This document shows positions 31,648-38,043 of a DNA stretch of 38,043 nucleotides, one piece after another. The translations under genes and the position numbers were made by a program. Under the pieces are notes generated by a model. That model worked only from the letters and a program-made list of their open reading frames with translations. It searched no databases and had not been told where the DNA came from. Every line of letters begins with the position of its first letter. The first letter of the stretch is position 1. The stretch comes from Methanoculleus marisnigri (GTDB lineage Archaea > Halobacteriota > Methanomicrobia > Methanomicrobiales > Methanoculleaceae), in the NCBI GenBank assembly GCA_002503885.1, contig DASQ01000108.1, positions 1 through 38,043 on the forward strand, given 5' to 3'.

Positions 31648-33126
31648 ATGAACCCTCCCCGCTACCCTTCCCTCTACGAGGTCAACACCCGTGTCCGGCT
31701 CCGGCACCTTGCCCGGGAGACAGGCCGCCACACCACGCTCGACGATATCCCCGACGTCTGGCTCACGGGGCTCGCCGGGTGCGGGTTCTCCTGGGTCTAC
31801 CTCATGGGTGTCTGGGAGACCGGTGAGGCCGGGCGCCGGGTATCCCGCTCGAACGAGGAGTGGCTCGAGGGGTATCGGAGTCTGCTTCCCGATCTCCGGG
31901 AGGAGGATATCTGCGGTTCCGGGTTTGCCATCGCCGGATACTCGCTCCACCCGGACCTCGGAGATCCCGATGGGCTTTCCCGGTTCCGCGAACGGCTGCA
32001 CCGGCAGGGTCTCCTCCTCATGCTCGACCTCGTCCCGAACCACACCGCCCCGGATCATCCCTGGGTGCGCGACCACCCGGACTACTACGTCCACGGCACG
32101 GAGGAAGACCTCGCCCGCCGGCCGCAGGACTTCACCGCTCTCGACCTCCCCGGCGGCCGGACCGTCCTCGCCCGCGGCCGTGACCCCTGCTTCAGCGGCT
32201 GGCCCGACACCCTGCAGCTCGACTACGGCAGCCCGGCCCTGCAGGACGCGATGATCGCTGAGGTGCAGGGGATCGCGAGGCAGTGCGACGGCGTCCGGTG
32301 CGATATGGCGATGCTCGTCCTCCCGGAGGTCTTCCGGCAGACCTGGGGGAGGGATACGGAGCCCTTCTGGCCGAGAGCGATCGAGGCTGTCCGGAACGAG
32401 CACCCGGAGTTCCTCTTCATGGCGGAGGCCTACTGGGACCTCGAGTGGACGCTCCTGCTACAGGGGTTCGACTACACCTACGACAAACGGCTCTATGACA
32501 GGCTCAACACAGGGGCCGGGCCGGTGCGGGATCATCTCCGTGCGGAGCCCGAATACCAGCGAAAGTCCGTCCGGTTCCTTGAGAACCACGACGAGCCTCG
32601 TGCCGCGGCGGTCTTCCCGCCCGACCGCCATCAGGCCGCCGCCGTCCTCACCTACCTCTGCCCCGGCCTCCGGTTCTTTCACCAGGGGCAGTTTGCCGGG
32701 CGGCGGAAGAAGATCTCTGTCCACCTCTGCCGGGGGCCGGAGGAGCCGACCGACCCGACCATCGAAGAGTTCTACCGGGGGCTCGTTGCCTGCCTCCGCC
32801 TTCCGGCGTTCCGGGACGGGGAGTGGCGGCCCCTCGACTGCAACCCCGCGTGGGAGGGAAACCCGTCCCACGACGGCTACATCGCCTTTGCCTGGGAGGT
32901 GAGAGAAGAACGCTTCCTCGTCGCCGTCAACTATTCACCAGACCGGGGCCAGTGTTACGTCCCGCTCCCGTGGGCTGATCTTGCGGGAAAGGCCGTCCGG
33001 CTCAACGACCTCATGGGACCGGCAAACTACGACCGCGACGGAGGGAGCCTTCTATCGCCGGGCCTCTACCTGGATGTGCCGGAGTGGGGCTATCATGTCT
33101 TTGCGGTCGCCATAAAGAAGGGATGA
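31648..33126 (+). CDS. GH13 alpha-amylase family protein
   Basis: This 492-residue protein is a glycoside hydrolase family 13 member. The four conserved regions are intact: DLVPNHT (127-133), GVRCDMA with the nucleophile D219, FMAEAYWD with the acid/base E260, and ENHDEPR with D315. A C-terminal beta domain covers about 400-490. No signal peptide is visible, so it should act in the cytoplasm, probably on glycogen- or trehalose-like alpha-glucans. No other glycogen gene is adjacent. It has no clear TATA box, and the start ATG follows a CAAGGGACC sequence. Exact specificity cannot be told. Confidence 0.92.
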   Translation: MNPPRYPSLYEVNTRVRLRHLARETGRHTTLDDIPDVWLTGLAGCGFSWVYLMGVWETGEAGRRVSRSNEEWLEGYRSLLPDLREEDICGSGFAIAGYSLHPDLGDPDGLSRFRERLHRQGLLLMLDLVPNHTAPDHPWVRDHPDYYVHGTEEDLARRPQDFTALDLPGGRTVLARGRDPCFSGWPDTLQLDYGSPALQDAMIAEVQGIARQCDGVRCDMAMLVLPEVFRQTWGRDTEPFWPRAIEAVRNEHPEFLFMAEAYWDLEWTLLLQGFDYTYDKRLYDRLNTGAGPVRDHLRAEPEYQRKSVRFLENHDEPRAAAVFPPDRHQAAAVLTYLCPGLRFFHQGQFAGRRKKISVHLCRGPEEPTDPTIEEFYRGLVACLRLPAFRDGEWRPLDCNPAWEGNPSHDGYIAFAWEVREERFLVAVNYSPDRGQCYVPLPWADLAGKAVRLNDLMGPANYDRDGGSLLSPGLYLDVPEWGYHVFAVAIKKG

Positions 33127-33136
33127 CTGCTCCCCG

Positions 33137-33991
33137 TCAGACCGACGGGGAGAGGCTCTGCACCGGGAACTGAACCTCGGTCAGGAGTTCGTCCTCCGGC
33201 ACCTCGCAGGGGTTGTTGAGGTAGAGTTCCCGCGAGGGACCGGCCGGTGCAAGGCCGTGCTCGCCCATGTAAGCAAAGAGCCGTTCGTAAGCCTTCCCGA
33301 CCCCGGGATAGGGGCCCGTGTAGAGCACCGAGGCGAACCGGCCGCCCGGAAGGGTCACGACCTCGACGGCAGTTCCATCGAGGTTGACGGGCCCGACGAT
33401 GGGGAGCGCCACCTCGATATCCGCGTCCGTCTCCCGGTACTCGTCTTCGTGGCAGATGAACATGATCGGCCCGGCCACCTTTGCAGCGGGCTTCCGCCCT
33501 TCTGCAGGACAGACATGAGCGCAGAGTTCCCCGATCAGTCTCGGGATCGCCTCCTGGTAAACACCCCGCTCCCGGCGGGAAAGCGCCCGCATGGCAGGGA
33601 TATCCTTGATAACAGGTTCGGTAATCGACATACGGAATCCTCCGTTCAGCGGGTCCTGCGTCCGCAGGACCTCTGCAATCGCATGCAGCCGCCCGGCCTC
33701 CTGCTCGGTTGCAGCAAGACGCCGCGCAAAGAGATCCCGGACTGTCCCGGCATCTCCGCGTTCCCGGGCTGCGAGGATGGCTTCGATCTTGGTGAGGTCG
33801 AACCCGAGCCAGAGCAGGTGACTGATATGAATGCCCCGCTCAATCAGGGCGTAGGTGTAGTAACGGTATCCCGTGCAGAGATCTCTTGCCGCGGGAACGA
33901 GGAGCCCCCGCTCATCATAGAGACGGAGCGCTTTCTGTGAGAGTCGGGTGATTCGCGAGAACGTGCCGATAGGGATCTGGTCGACTGGCAT
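33137..33991 (-). CDS. MerR-type regulator with GyrI-like ligand-binding domain
   Basis: This 284-residue protein has an N-terminal MerR winged helix (IPIGTFSRITRLSQKALRLYDERGLL, about residues 5-75), a helical linker (about 76-115), and a C-terminal GyrI-like/BmrR-type effector domain (about 120-275, including the segment LPGGRFASVLYTGPYPGVGKA). Such proteins usually sense small, often cationic or lipophilic, molecules and bind spacers between promoter elements. Its target is unknown. The ATG at 33991 has AGGTGG 9 bases upstream. It converges with the GH13 gene 10 bases away. Confidence 0.88.
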   Translation of the reverse strand: MPVDQIPIGTFSRITRLSQKALRLYDERGLLVPAARDLCTGYRYYTYALIERGIHISHLLWLGFDLTKIEAILAARERGDAGTVRDLFARRLAATEQEAGRLHAIAEVLRTQDPLNGGFRMSITEPVIKDIPAMRALSRRERGVYQEAIPRLIGELCAHVCPAEGRKPAAKVAGPIMFICHEDEYRETDADIEVALPIVGPVNLDGTAVEVVTLPGGRFASVLYTGPYPGVGKAYERLFAYMGEHGLAPAGPSRELYLNNPCEVPEDELLTEVQFPVQSLSPSV

Positions 33992-34152
33992 GGATACAAT
34001 CCACCTGTTGGCGTCGCCGGGTAATAGACGGTCGGAGTCTCCCCGGGGGGAGAGTTCCTGCCCGGCAGAATAGTTCCCGGTTGGACGGCACCCGGCGTCA
34101 ACCTTCCGGAACCGTCCGGGTGGGCCAGGCCCGGAGGAAGAGGCCGGGACCC

Positions 34153-34983
34153 TCACCACTTCTGGATGAGGGAGAGGAGCATCTTACGGACCTGAGTGGT
34201 CAGCTCGCAGGAGGGATTTATCTCAAGCGCCCTGTCGGCACACGCAAGTGCGTGCCGGTACATGCCGAGATGGTAGAGGACGCTGCATTTCATGCTCCAT
34301 CCGGCGGCATATCGTGGATCGATCGCAAGCACCTGATCGAAACATTCGAGAGCTTTGCGGTACTCCCCGAGCGCATACAGGGCACCGCCCTTCAGGCTCC
34401 AGACCCGGACGCTCCCCGGGTCGTCGGCGATGGCCCGGTCGTAACAGGTGATGGCCTCTTCGTGCCGGTGCCCGAGGAAGTGGGCGTAGCCGAGATCAGT
34501 CCAGGCCGCCACGAAATGGGGGTCGATCGAGAGCACCTTATCGTAGCAGGCGATTGCATCGTCAAGCTGGCGCATCGCGACGAAGATGCCGCTCCGGTTG
34601 TACCAGGCGACCGCAGATCCCGGGTTGAGTTCCACGGCACGGTCGTAGCAGGCGAGCGCCTCCTCGAGCCGGTTACGGCGCCGGTGCAGCATCCCCCGGG
34701 AGACCCAGGCCGGAGCAAAATCCGGGTCTATCGAGAGCGCCCTCTCCCAGCAGGCCAGTGCGTCCTGGTCCCGCCCGAGAAGATCGAGGAAGACACCCTT
34801 GTTGTTCCACATCTTCACGTTGGCCGGATCTTCTTCGAGCACCCGGTCAAAACAACTTATAGCCTCGCCGAATCGTCCCTGCTGGGCGAGGGAGACCGCT
34901 TTTCTGCTCACTGTGGCATCAGTCTCCGGACCTTCCCGGTTTTCGGGATCACCTCTTCCGAAGAGCTTTCCTGTAATACTCAT
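34153..34983 (-). CDS. TPR-repeat protein
   Basis: This 276-residue protein consists of about seven tandem tetratricopeptide repeats from about residue 20 on, for example AISCFDRVLEEDPANVKMWNNKG, ALACWERALSIDPDFAPAW, and ALECFDQVLAIDPRYAAGW. TPRs mediate protein-protein contacts. No signal peptide or membrane helix is seen. I chose the ATG at 34983 because a GGGGGGA sequence lies about 9 bases upstream; an ATG at 34992 is an alternative. A/T-rich ATTATATTATATG (about 35035-35022) is a strong promoter candidate. Function is unknown. Confidence 0.88.
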   Translation of the reverse strand: MSITGKLFGRGDPENREGPETDATVSRKAVSLAQQGRFGEAISCFDRVLEEDPANVKMWNNKGVFLDLLGRDQDALACWERALSIDPDFAPAWVSRGMLHRRRNRLEEALACYDRAVELNPGSAVAWYNRSGIFVAMRQLDDAIACYDKVLSIDPHFVAAWTDLGYAHFLGHRHEEAITCYDRAIADDPGSVRVWSLKGGALYALGEYRKALECFDQVLAIDPRYAAGWSMKCSVLYHLGMYRHALACADRALEINPSCELTTQVRKMLLSLIQKW

Positions 34984-35021
34984 TCCGGACATTCCCCCCA
35001 GGGTCACGCTACTGGTGGCGG

Positions 35022-35035
35022 GCATATAATATAAT
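35022..35035 (-). promoter_or_regulatory. Probable TATA box of the TPR gene
   Basis: On the minus strand ATTATATTATATGC is a marked A/T-rich island in high-GC DNA, about 40-50 bases before the ATG at 34983. It predicts a start site near 35000 and a leader of about 15-20 bases. Confidence 0.55.
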
Positions 35036-35078
35036 CGTTCCCCCGCCCCGGATGATGGCAGAGCGGAAAAAGCGGTCT

Positions 35079-35639
35079 TCAGGGGATGCCTCCCCACTCA
35101 TCAGGGAACGCGCGGACCGGTGAGCCGTCGATCGGTATGATTGTTCCGGGGGCACGGTGCCGCACCGCCGGGAGTACCCGCGCCACCCGCCCTGCCCCTC
35201 CTTCCCGGCGGAGCTCGGTATGCACCCGGGCGTGGCAGATGCCGCAGAGGGTGAGCAGGTTGGCCGCATCGTCGTTTGTCGGATCCAGGTCGACGTGGTG
35301 GATGTGCAGGTCCTGCTCTGCGCCGCAGATGGCACATTGCTGCCCGTCACGTTCGAGGATCACATCACGCACCTCTTTCCATCCACGCAGGGCATACTTC
35401 TCCCGCGTCCTGATGGGAGTCGCGAACCGCTCGCAGTAAAGGTAGCCTGCGGTCCTCGCGGCAAAAGGGCACTGGTAGCAGAGCCGGCGGAAACCGTTCC
35501 GCTCGGGATGGTCCCCGCAGAGGGGTTCCTGCGAACGGTCAAACGCGTCCAGGCGCAGCTGGAGGTAGGTGCTCACGATCAAAAGAGGGTAGGTTGCAGG
35601 ATGGGATAAGGGCTGGGACGCCCTCATCCCGCGGTTCAC
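35079..35639 (-). CDS. HNH endonuclease with N-terminal four-cysteine motif
   Basis: This protein of up to 186 residues has a C-terminal HNH nuclease domain: C102 and C105 (CAIC), the HH pair at 114-115 (LHIHHVDLDPTNDDAANL), then C132, C135 and H140 (CGICHARVH). An N-terminal region carries C41, C54, C57 and C69 (spacing C-x12-C-x2-C-x11-C), which could bind zinc or an Fe-S cluster. The start is taken as GTG 35639 because it overlaps the stop of the preceding 58-residue gene (GTGA), suggesting coupling; ATG 35627 is an alternative. No methylase or other restriction partner is nearby. Role unknown. Confidence 0.8.
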   Translation of the reverse strand: MNRGMRASQPLSHPATYPLLIVSTYLQLRLDAFDRSQEPLCGDHPERNGFRRLCYQCPFAARTAGYLYCERFATPIRTREKYALRGWKEVRDVILERDGQQCAICGAEQDLHIHHVDLDPTNDDAANLLTLCGICHARVHTELRREGGAGRVARVLPAVRHRAPGTIIPIDGSPVRAFPDEWGGIP

Positions 35640-35812
35640 GGCAGCACCGGGGCGGGTGTTGTGGGCTGTACGGATGTCCTGCTCCGGTGCACGACCTCAC
35701 CGGTCATGCTCCGGATCTCGATTTCGATCGCCGCGCCGTTCGAGGGATCCCCACGCGGGGTAACTAACTCCATGGGGTTACTGCGGGAGATATTCTCGTA
35801 GACTGTGAGCAT
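35636..35812 (-). CDS. Small 58-residue hypothetical protein coupled to the HNH gene
   Basis: An ATG at 35812 opens a 58-codon frame ending TGA at 35636, which overlaps the GTG start of the HNH nuclease gene by four bases. The protein begins MLTVYENISRSNPMELV and ends in a Thr/Pro-rich tail (QPTTPAPVLP); the middle IEIEIRSMTGEVVHR is strand-like. I do not recognise it. A TTTTAAGGAT sequence about 35-45 bases upstream on the minus strand may be its promoter. The 4-base overlap and good codon use argue for a real gene; it could also be the remnant of a longer extracellular protein. Confidence 0.5.
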   Translation of the reverse strand: MLTVYENISRSNPMELVTPRGDPSNGAAIEIEIRSMTGEVVHRSRTSVQPTTPAPVLP

Positions 35813-35875
35813 GTGTCGCGAACAGAACAGAGTGATTCTGGTGCCGGATCCTTAAAACAGGTTTCGCCGACGTCG

Positions 35876-36705
35876 TCACTTCTTCTCCTCTTCCCGGTAG
35901 GGGATCGGGACGTAGGCGACCGACGGGCGGCGGGGCATCGCCTGCGGAAAGAGGTCCATCAACCGGTAGATCCCGGCGGGCATACCGGGGGTGACGGGGA
36001 ACCCGAGTTCCCGGGCCTGTTCGAGGGTGATCGGGTAGTCGTGGGTCCACGTCCCCTCCGTGAGCAGGCGGGAGAGGCGGTCCGCCCGCTCAGCATCCAT
36101 CCGATCCCGGAGCAGGCCGGCTACGAACTCCCGCATCTGGTTCTGGGCTTTCGCCGCGATGTCGACCAGAATGAAGGTCTCATCCTCGATCTCCTCGGGC
36201 GGTTTGAGTCGTGGGACTCGCAGGATCGACGCCGCCGGGTACTCCCCGATCCGGGGATCGACCGGACCGAGCACGGCGTTCTCATCCATCGCTACCTCGT
36301 CGGCAGCGAGGCAGAGGAGTGTCCCGCCCGACATGGCGTAGTGAGGGACAAAGACCGTTACCTTCCCCTCATGGCGCCGGAGCGCCATCGCGATCTGCTC
36401 CGATGAGAGGATCCGGCCTCCGGGGTATGGACGATGAAGTCTATCGGCATCTCCGGCTCCGTGAGCCGGATCGCCCTGAGGATCTCCTCGGAGTCATTGA
36501 TGTCGATGTAGCGGAAGAGCGGGATACCGAGAAAGCCGATCTGCTCCTGCCGGTGGATGAGGAGGATGACCCGGGTCCGGCGCTCCGCCTCCAGGTCCCG
36601 GATCGCCTGCAGGCGGCGGACCCGGGTCATCTGCTGCCTGACGATCGGCACCGCAAAGAGGAGGAGAAGGATAGCGACCAGCAGCACGGTCCAGATATCG
36701 GGCAT
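35876..36705 (-). pseudogene. Membrane-anchored SDH/Clp-fold serine protease, split by a frameshift
   Basis: Two overlapping frames on the minus strand together match one SDH-type (serine dehydrogenase proteinase, ClpP/SppA-fold) protein of about 276 residues. The first part (36705 to about 36422) has an N-terminal membrane helix (WTVLLVAILLLLFAVPIV), the charged segment after it, and MPIDFIVHTP. The second part (to 35876) continues GGRILSSEQIAMALRRH, then the HYAMSGGTLLCLAADE motif with the presumed nucleophilic serine, and DENAVLGPVDPR. One base is missing at about 36421-36422 in ACCCC/GGAGGC, where the family has HTPGG. Both parts keep good coding character, so the change is recent or a sequence error. 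Confidence 0.85.
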
Positions 36706-36758
36706 ACCGGGACCTTGGTGCGCGCCCCACGTAAAGAAGGTTCGCCTCGCGGGACATC

Positions 36759-37841
36759 TCAGAAGAAGAACTCATCCATCGACGTCTGCCGGGTGCGGCC
36801 GCCCTCGATCGCCGAGAGCCTGACCCCGAGGAGGCGGACGTCCGTGCCGTTGAGGAACGGCAGGAGCAGATCGGATGCGGCCCGCCGGATCACCCCGGGG
36901 TCCGCGGTGAACCGTTCCAGCGTCCGGGACCGGGTGTGCGTCTGAAAGCCGCGATACCTGACTTTGACCGTGACGTTCCGGCAGCGGAGACCGTCGGCAC
37001 GAAGTGTCCCGGCGACAACGTCTGCAAGTTCGACGAGGGTCCCGGAGAGGACGGACGGGTCGGCGGTATCCTCATCAAACGTCCTCTCCCGCGAAACGGA
37101 TTTGCACCCCTCCCTGCCCTGCACCTCCGCGTCGTCGATGCCCCGGGCGAGGCGGTGCATCAGGACGCCGTGTCTCCCAAACCGGGCGGTGAGGTCCTGG
37201 ACATCGCGGCATGAAAGGTCACCGAGGGTCAGGACCCCCATCCGCTGAAGTTCCTCGCCGGTCTTCTTCCCGACCCCGGGCATCTTTGCCGCCGGCAGGG
37301 GGGCGAGGAACCCCACGACCTCGCCGGGAGAGATGACCGTCAGTCCATCGGGCTTCTGGTAGTCGGACGCGATCTTTGCCACGACCTTGCCCGGGGCGAC
37401 GCCGATGGAGCAGGTGAGTCCTTCCTCTTCCCGGATCTCCCGCTTGATTGCGGCGGCAAGCGCCTCAGCTGCCGCGAAACCGCCGGCACCGCTGACGTCG
37501 AGATAGGCCTCGTCGATGCTCACCTGCTCGAACCGATCGGCATGCCGACGCAGGATCGCCATGATCTCCCCCGAGACCCGGGCGTAGAGCGGGCGGTTCA
37601 CCGGGAGGTAGACGCCGTGCGGGCAGAGGGCATACGCCCGGGAGATGGGCATGCCGGAGTGAACCCCGTAGCGGCGTGCCTCGTAGGAGCAGGTGCTCAC
37701 AACCCCACGGCCGGCCCCTCCCTTCGGGTCGGCGCCCACGATCACCGGCCTGCCGGCAAGGGACGGGTCGCGCCGGACCTCCACGGAAGCGAAGAAGCTG
37801 TCCATATCCACGTGCAGGATGATCCGGCCCCCGGTCGTCAT
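36759..37841 (-). CDS. dinB: DNA polymerase IV (Y-family, DinB)
   Basis: This 360-residue Y-family polymerase performs translesion synthesis. The N-terminal catalytic segment is HVDMDSFFASVE (about residues 10-21, with metal-binding D12 and steric-gate aromatic residues). The second carboxylate motif SIDEAYLDVS lies near 105. A thumb HhH, PGVGKKTGEEL, is near 187, and the little-finger domain covers about 240-345. The tail QTSMDEFFF is a PCNA-interacting peptide (Q-x-x-hydrophobic-x-x-F-F). GGAGAGGAG about 8 bases upstream supports the ATG at 37841. Nothing visible indicates damage regulation. Confidence 0.95.
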   Translation of the reverse strand: MTTGGRIILHVDMDSFFASVEVRRDPSLAGRPVIVGADPKGGAGRGVVSTCSYEARRYGVHSGMPISRAYALCPHGVYLPVNRPLYARVSGEIMAILRRHADRFEQVSIDEAYLDVSGAGGFAAAEALAAAIKREIREEEGLTCSIGVAPGKVVAKIASDYQKPDGLTVISPGEVVGFLAPLPAAKMPGVGKKTGEELQRMGVLTLGDLSCRDVQDLTARFGRHGVLMHRLARGIDDAEVQGREGCKSVSRERTFDEDTADPSVLSGTLVELADVVAGTLRADGLRCRNVTVKVRYRGFQTHTRSRTLERFTADPGVIRRAASDLLLPFLNGTDVRLLGVRLSAIEGGRTRQTSMDEFFF

Positions 37842-37994
37842 TATATGAACTCCTCTCCGGTCTCTTGAGGGAGTGTTGGGAGTCCGGCGATATAGGGGGT
37901 TTGGTGGGGGGTGGATTGCGAAGATGCCGGGTGCAAGTTCCAGGATCGCCGGGCATCTTCCCATCTTGGCTTCAAAAACATCTAAAACCCGAAA

Positions 37995-38043
37995 ACGGCT
38001 TCCGAGGGGATATCGCCTTTGGGGGTGGGGCTGACGGGGAGGG
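37995..38043 (-). repeat. GC-rich intergenic repeat, copy 3 (inverted)
   Basis: Read on the minus strand it gives CCCTCCCCGTCAGCCCCACC, CCCAAAG, GCGATATCCCCTCGGAAGC, matching the copies at 1-60 and 15716-15765. It is cut by the right end of the window, as copy 1 is by the left end. An adjacent block, ACGGCTTCCGAGGGGATATCGCC, also resembles ACGGCTTTCGAGGGGGTATCGCC at about 15538-15560. Confidence 0.75.

Noticed and set aside
35079..35812. Restriction-modification or toxin-antitoxin system
   Set aside because: An HNH nuclease with a small coupled protein invited this idea, but there is no methylase, specificity subunit or recognisable antitoxin motif, so no such call is made.

Overview
The window looks like chromosomal DNA from a methanogenic archaeon of the Methanomicrobiales, probably close to Methanoculleus. 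This placement is an inference from gene content. Supporting signs are the archaeal ribosomal and translocation cluster (Spt5, SecE, P0/L10 and L12 with acidic tails), an MptE-type pterin pyrophosphokinase for tetrahydromethanopterin synthesis, archaeal DtdA, a Thg1-like protein, TATA-box promoters with leaderless starts, and high GC with strong strand packing. No mobile element with an intact transposase, no CRISPR array and no rRNA were seen. One tRNA-Lys(CTT) is present.

Layout. Positions 319-6146 (minus strand) form a housekeeping cluster transcribed dtdA > ftsZ > secE > spt5, then rpl11 > rpl1 > rpl10 > rpl12 with its own promoter. Positions 6241-9478 (plus) form an overlapping molybdopterin operon: a 60-residue Cys-rich protein, moeA, and a MoeA-periplasmic-binding-protein fusion. 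Positions 9405-14309 hold a nucleotide-binding LOG-like protein, ileS, a Thg1-like gene and a small PRC-barrel protein. Positions 14362-19746 carry an M50 membrane protease with CBS domains, a repeat-rich spacer, a radical SAM protein with a C-terminal helix-hairpin-helix, mptE, and a RCK-DHH phosphoesterase. The tRNA follows. Positions 20403-24255 are an ABC exporter locus with a divergent ATPase and two permeases, the first apparently fused to a complete PrsW-like intramembrane protease module. Positions 24381-28906 contain a zinc-ribbon protein, a B12-binding-type radical SAM enzyme and two paralogous PRC-barrel/DUF2795 proteins. Positions 28944-33126 contain a second HhH radical SAM protein, a geranylgeranyl-reductase-like flavoprotein, an array of stem-loop repeats and a GH13 amylase. 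Positions 33137-37841 (minus) hold a MerR/GyrI regulator, a TPR protein, an HNH nuclease coupled to a 58-residue protein, a frameshifted membrane-anchored Clp-fold protease, and DNA polymerase IV with a PCNA-binding tail.

The most unusual points are: the ABC permease/PrsW fusion; a family of paired stem-loop repeats seen as a three-unit array and as scattered copies, one lying in frame inside a radical SAM gene; a GC-rich repeat at both ends of the window in opposite orientation and once in the middle; recently duplicated PRC/DUF2795 modules; and a single-base frameshift splitting the Clp-fold protease. I see no clear defence island or wholly new multi-gene system.
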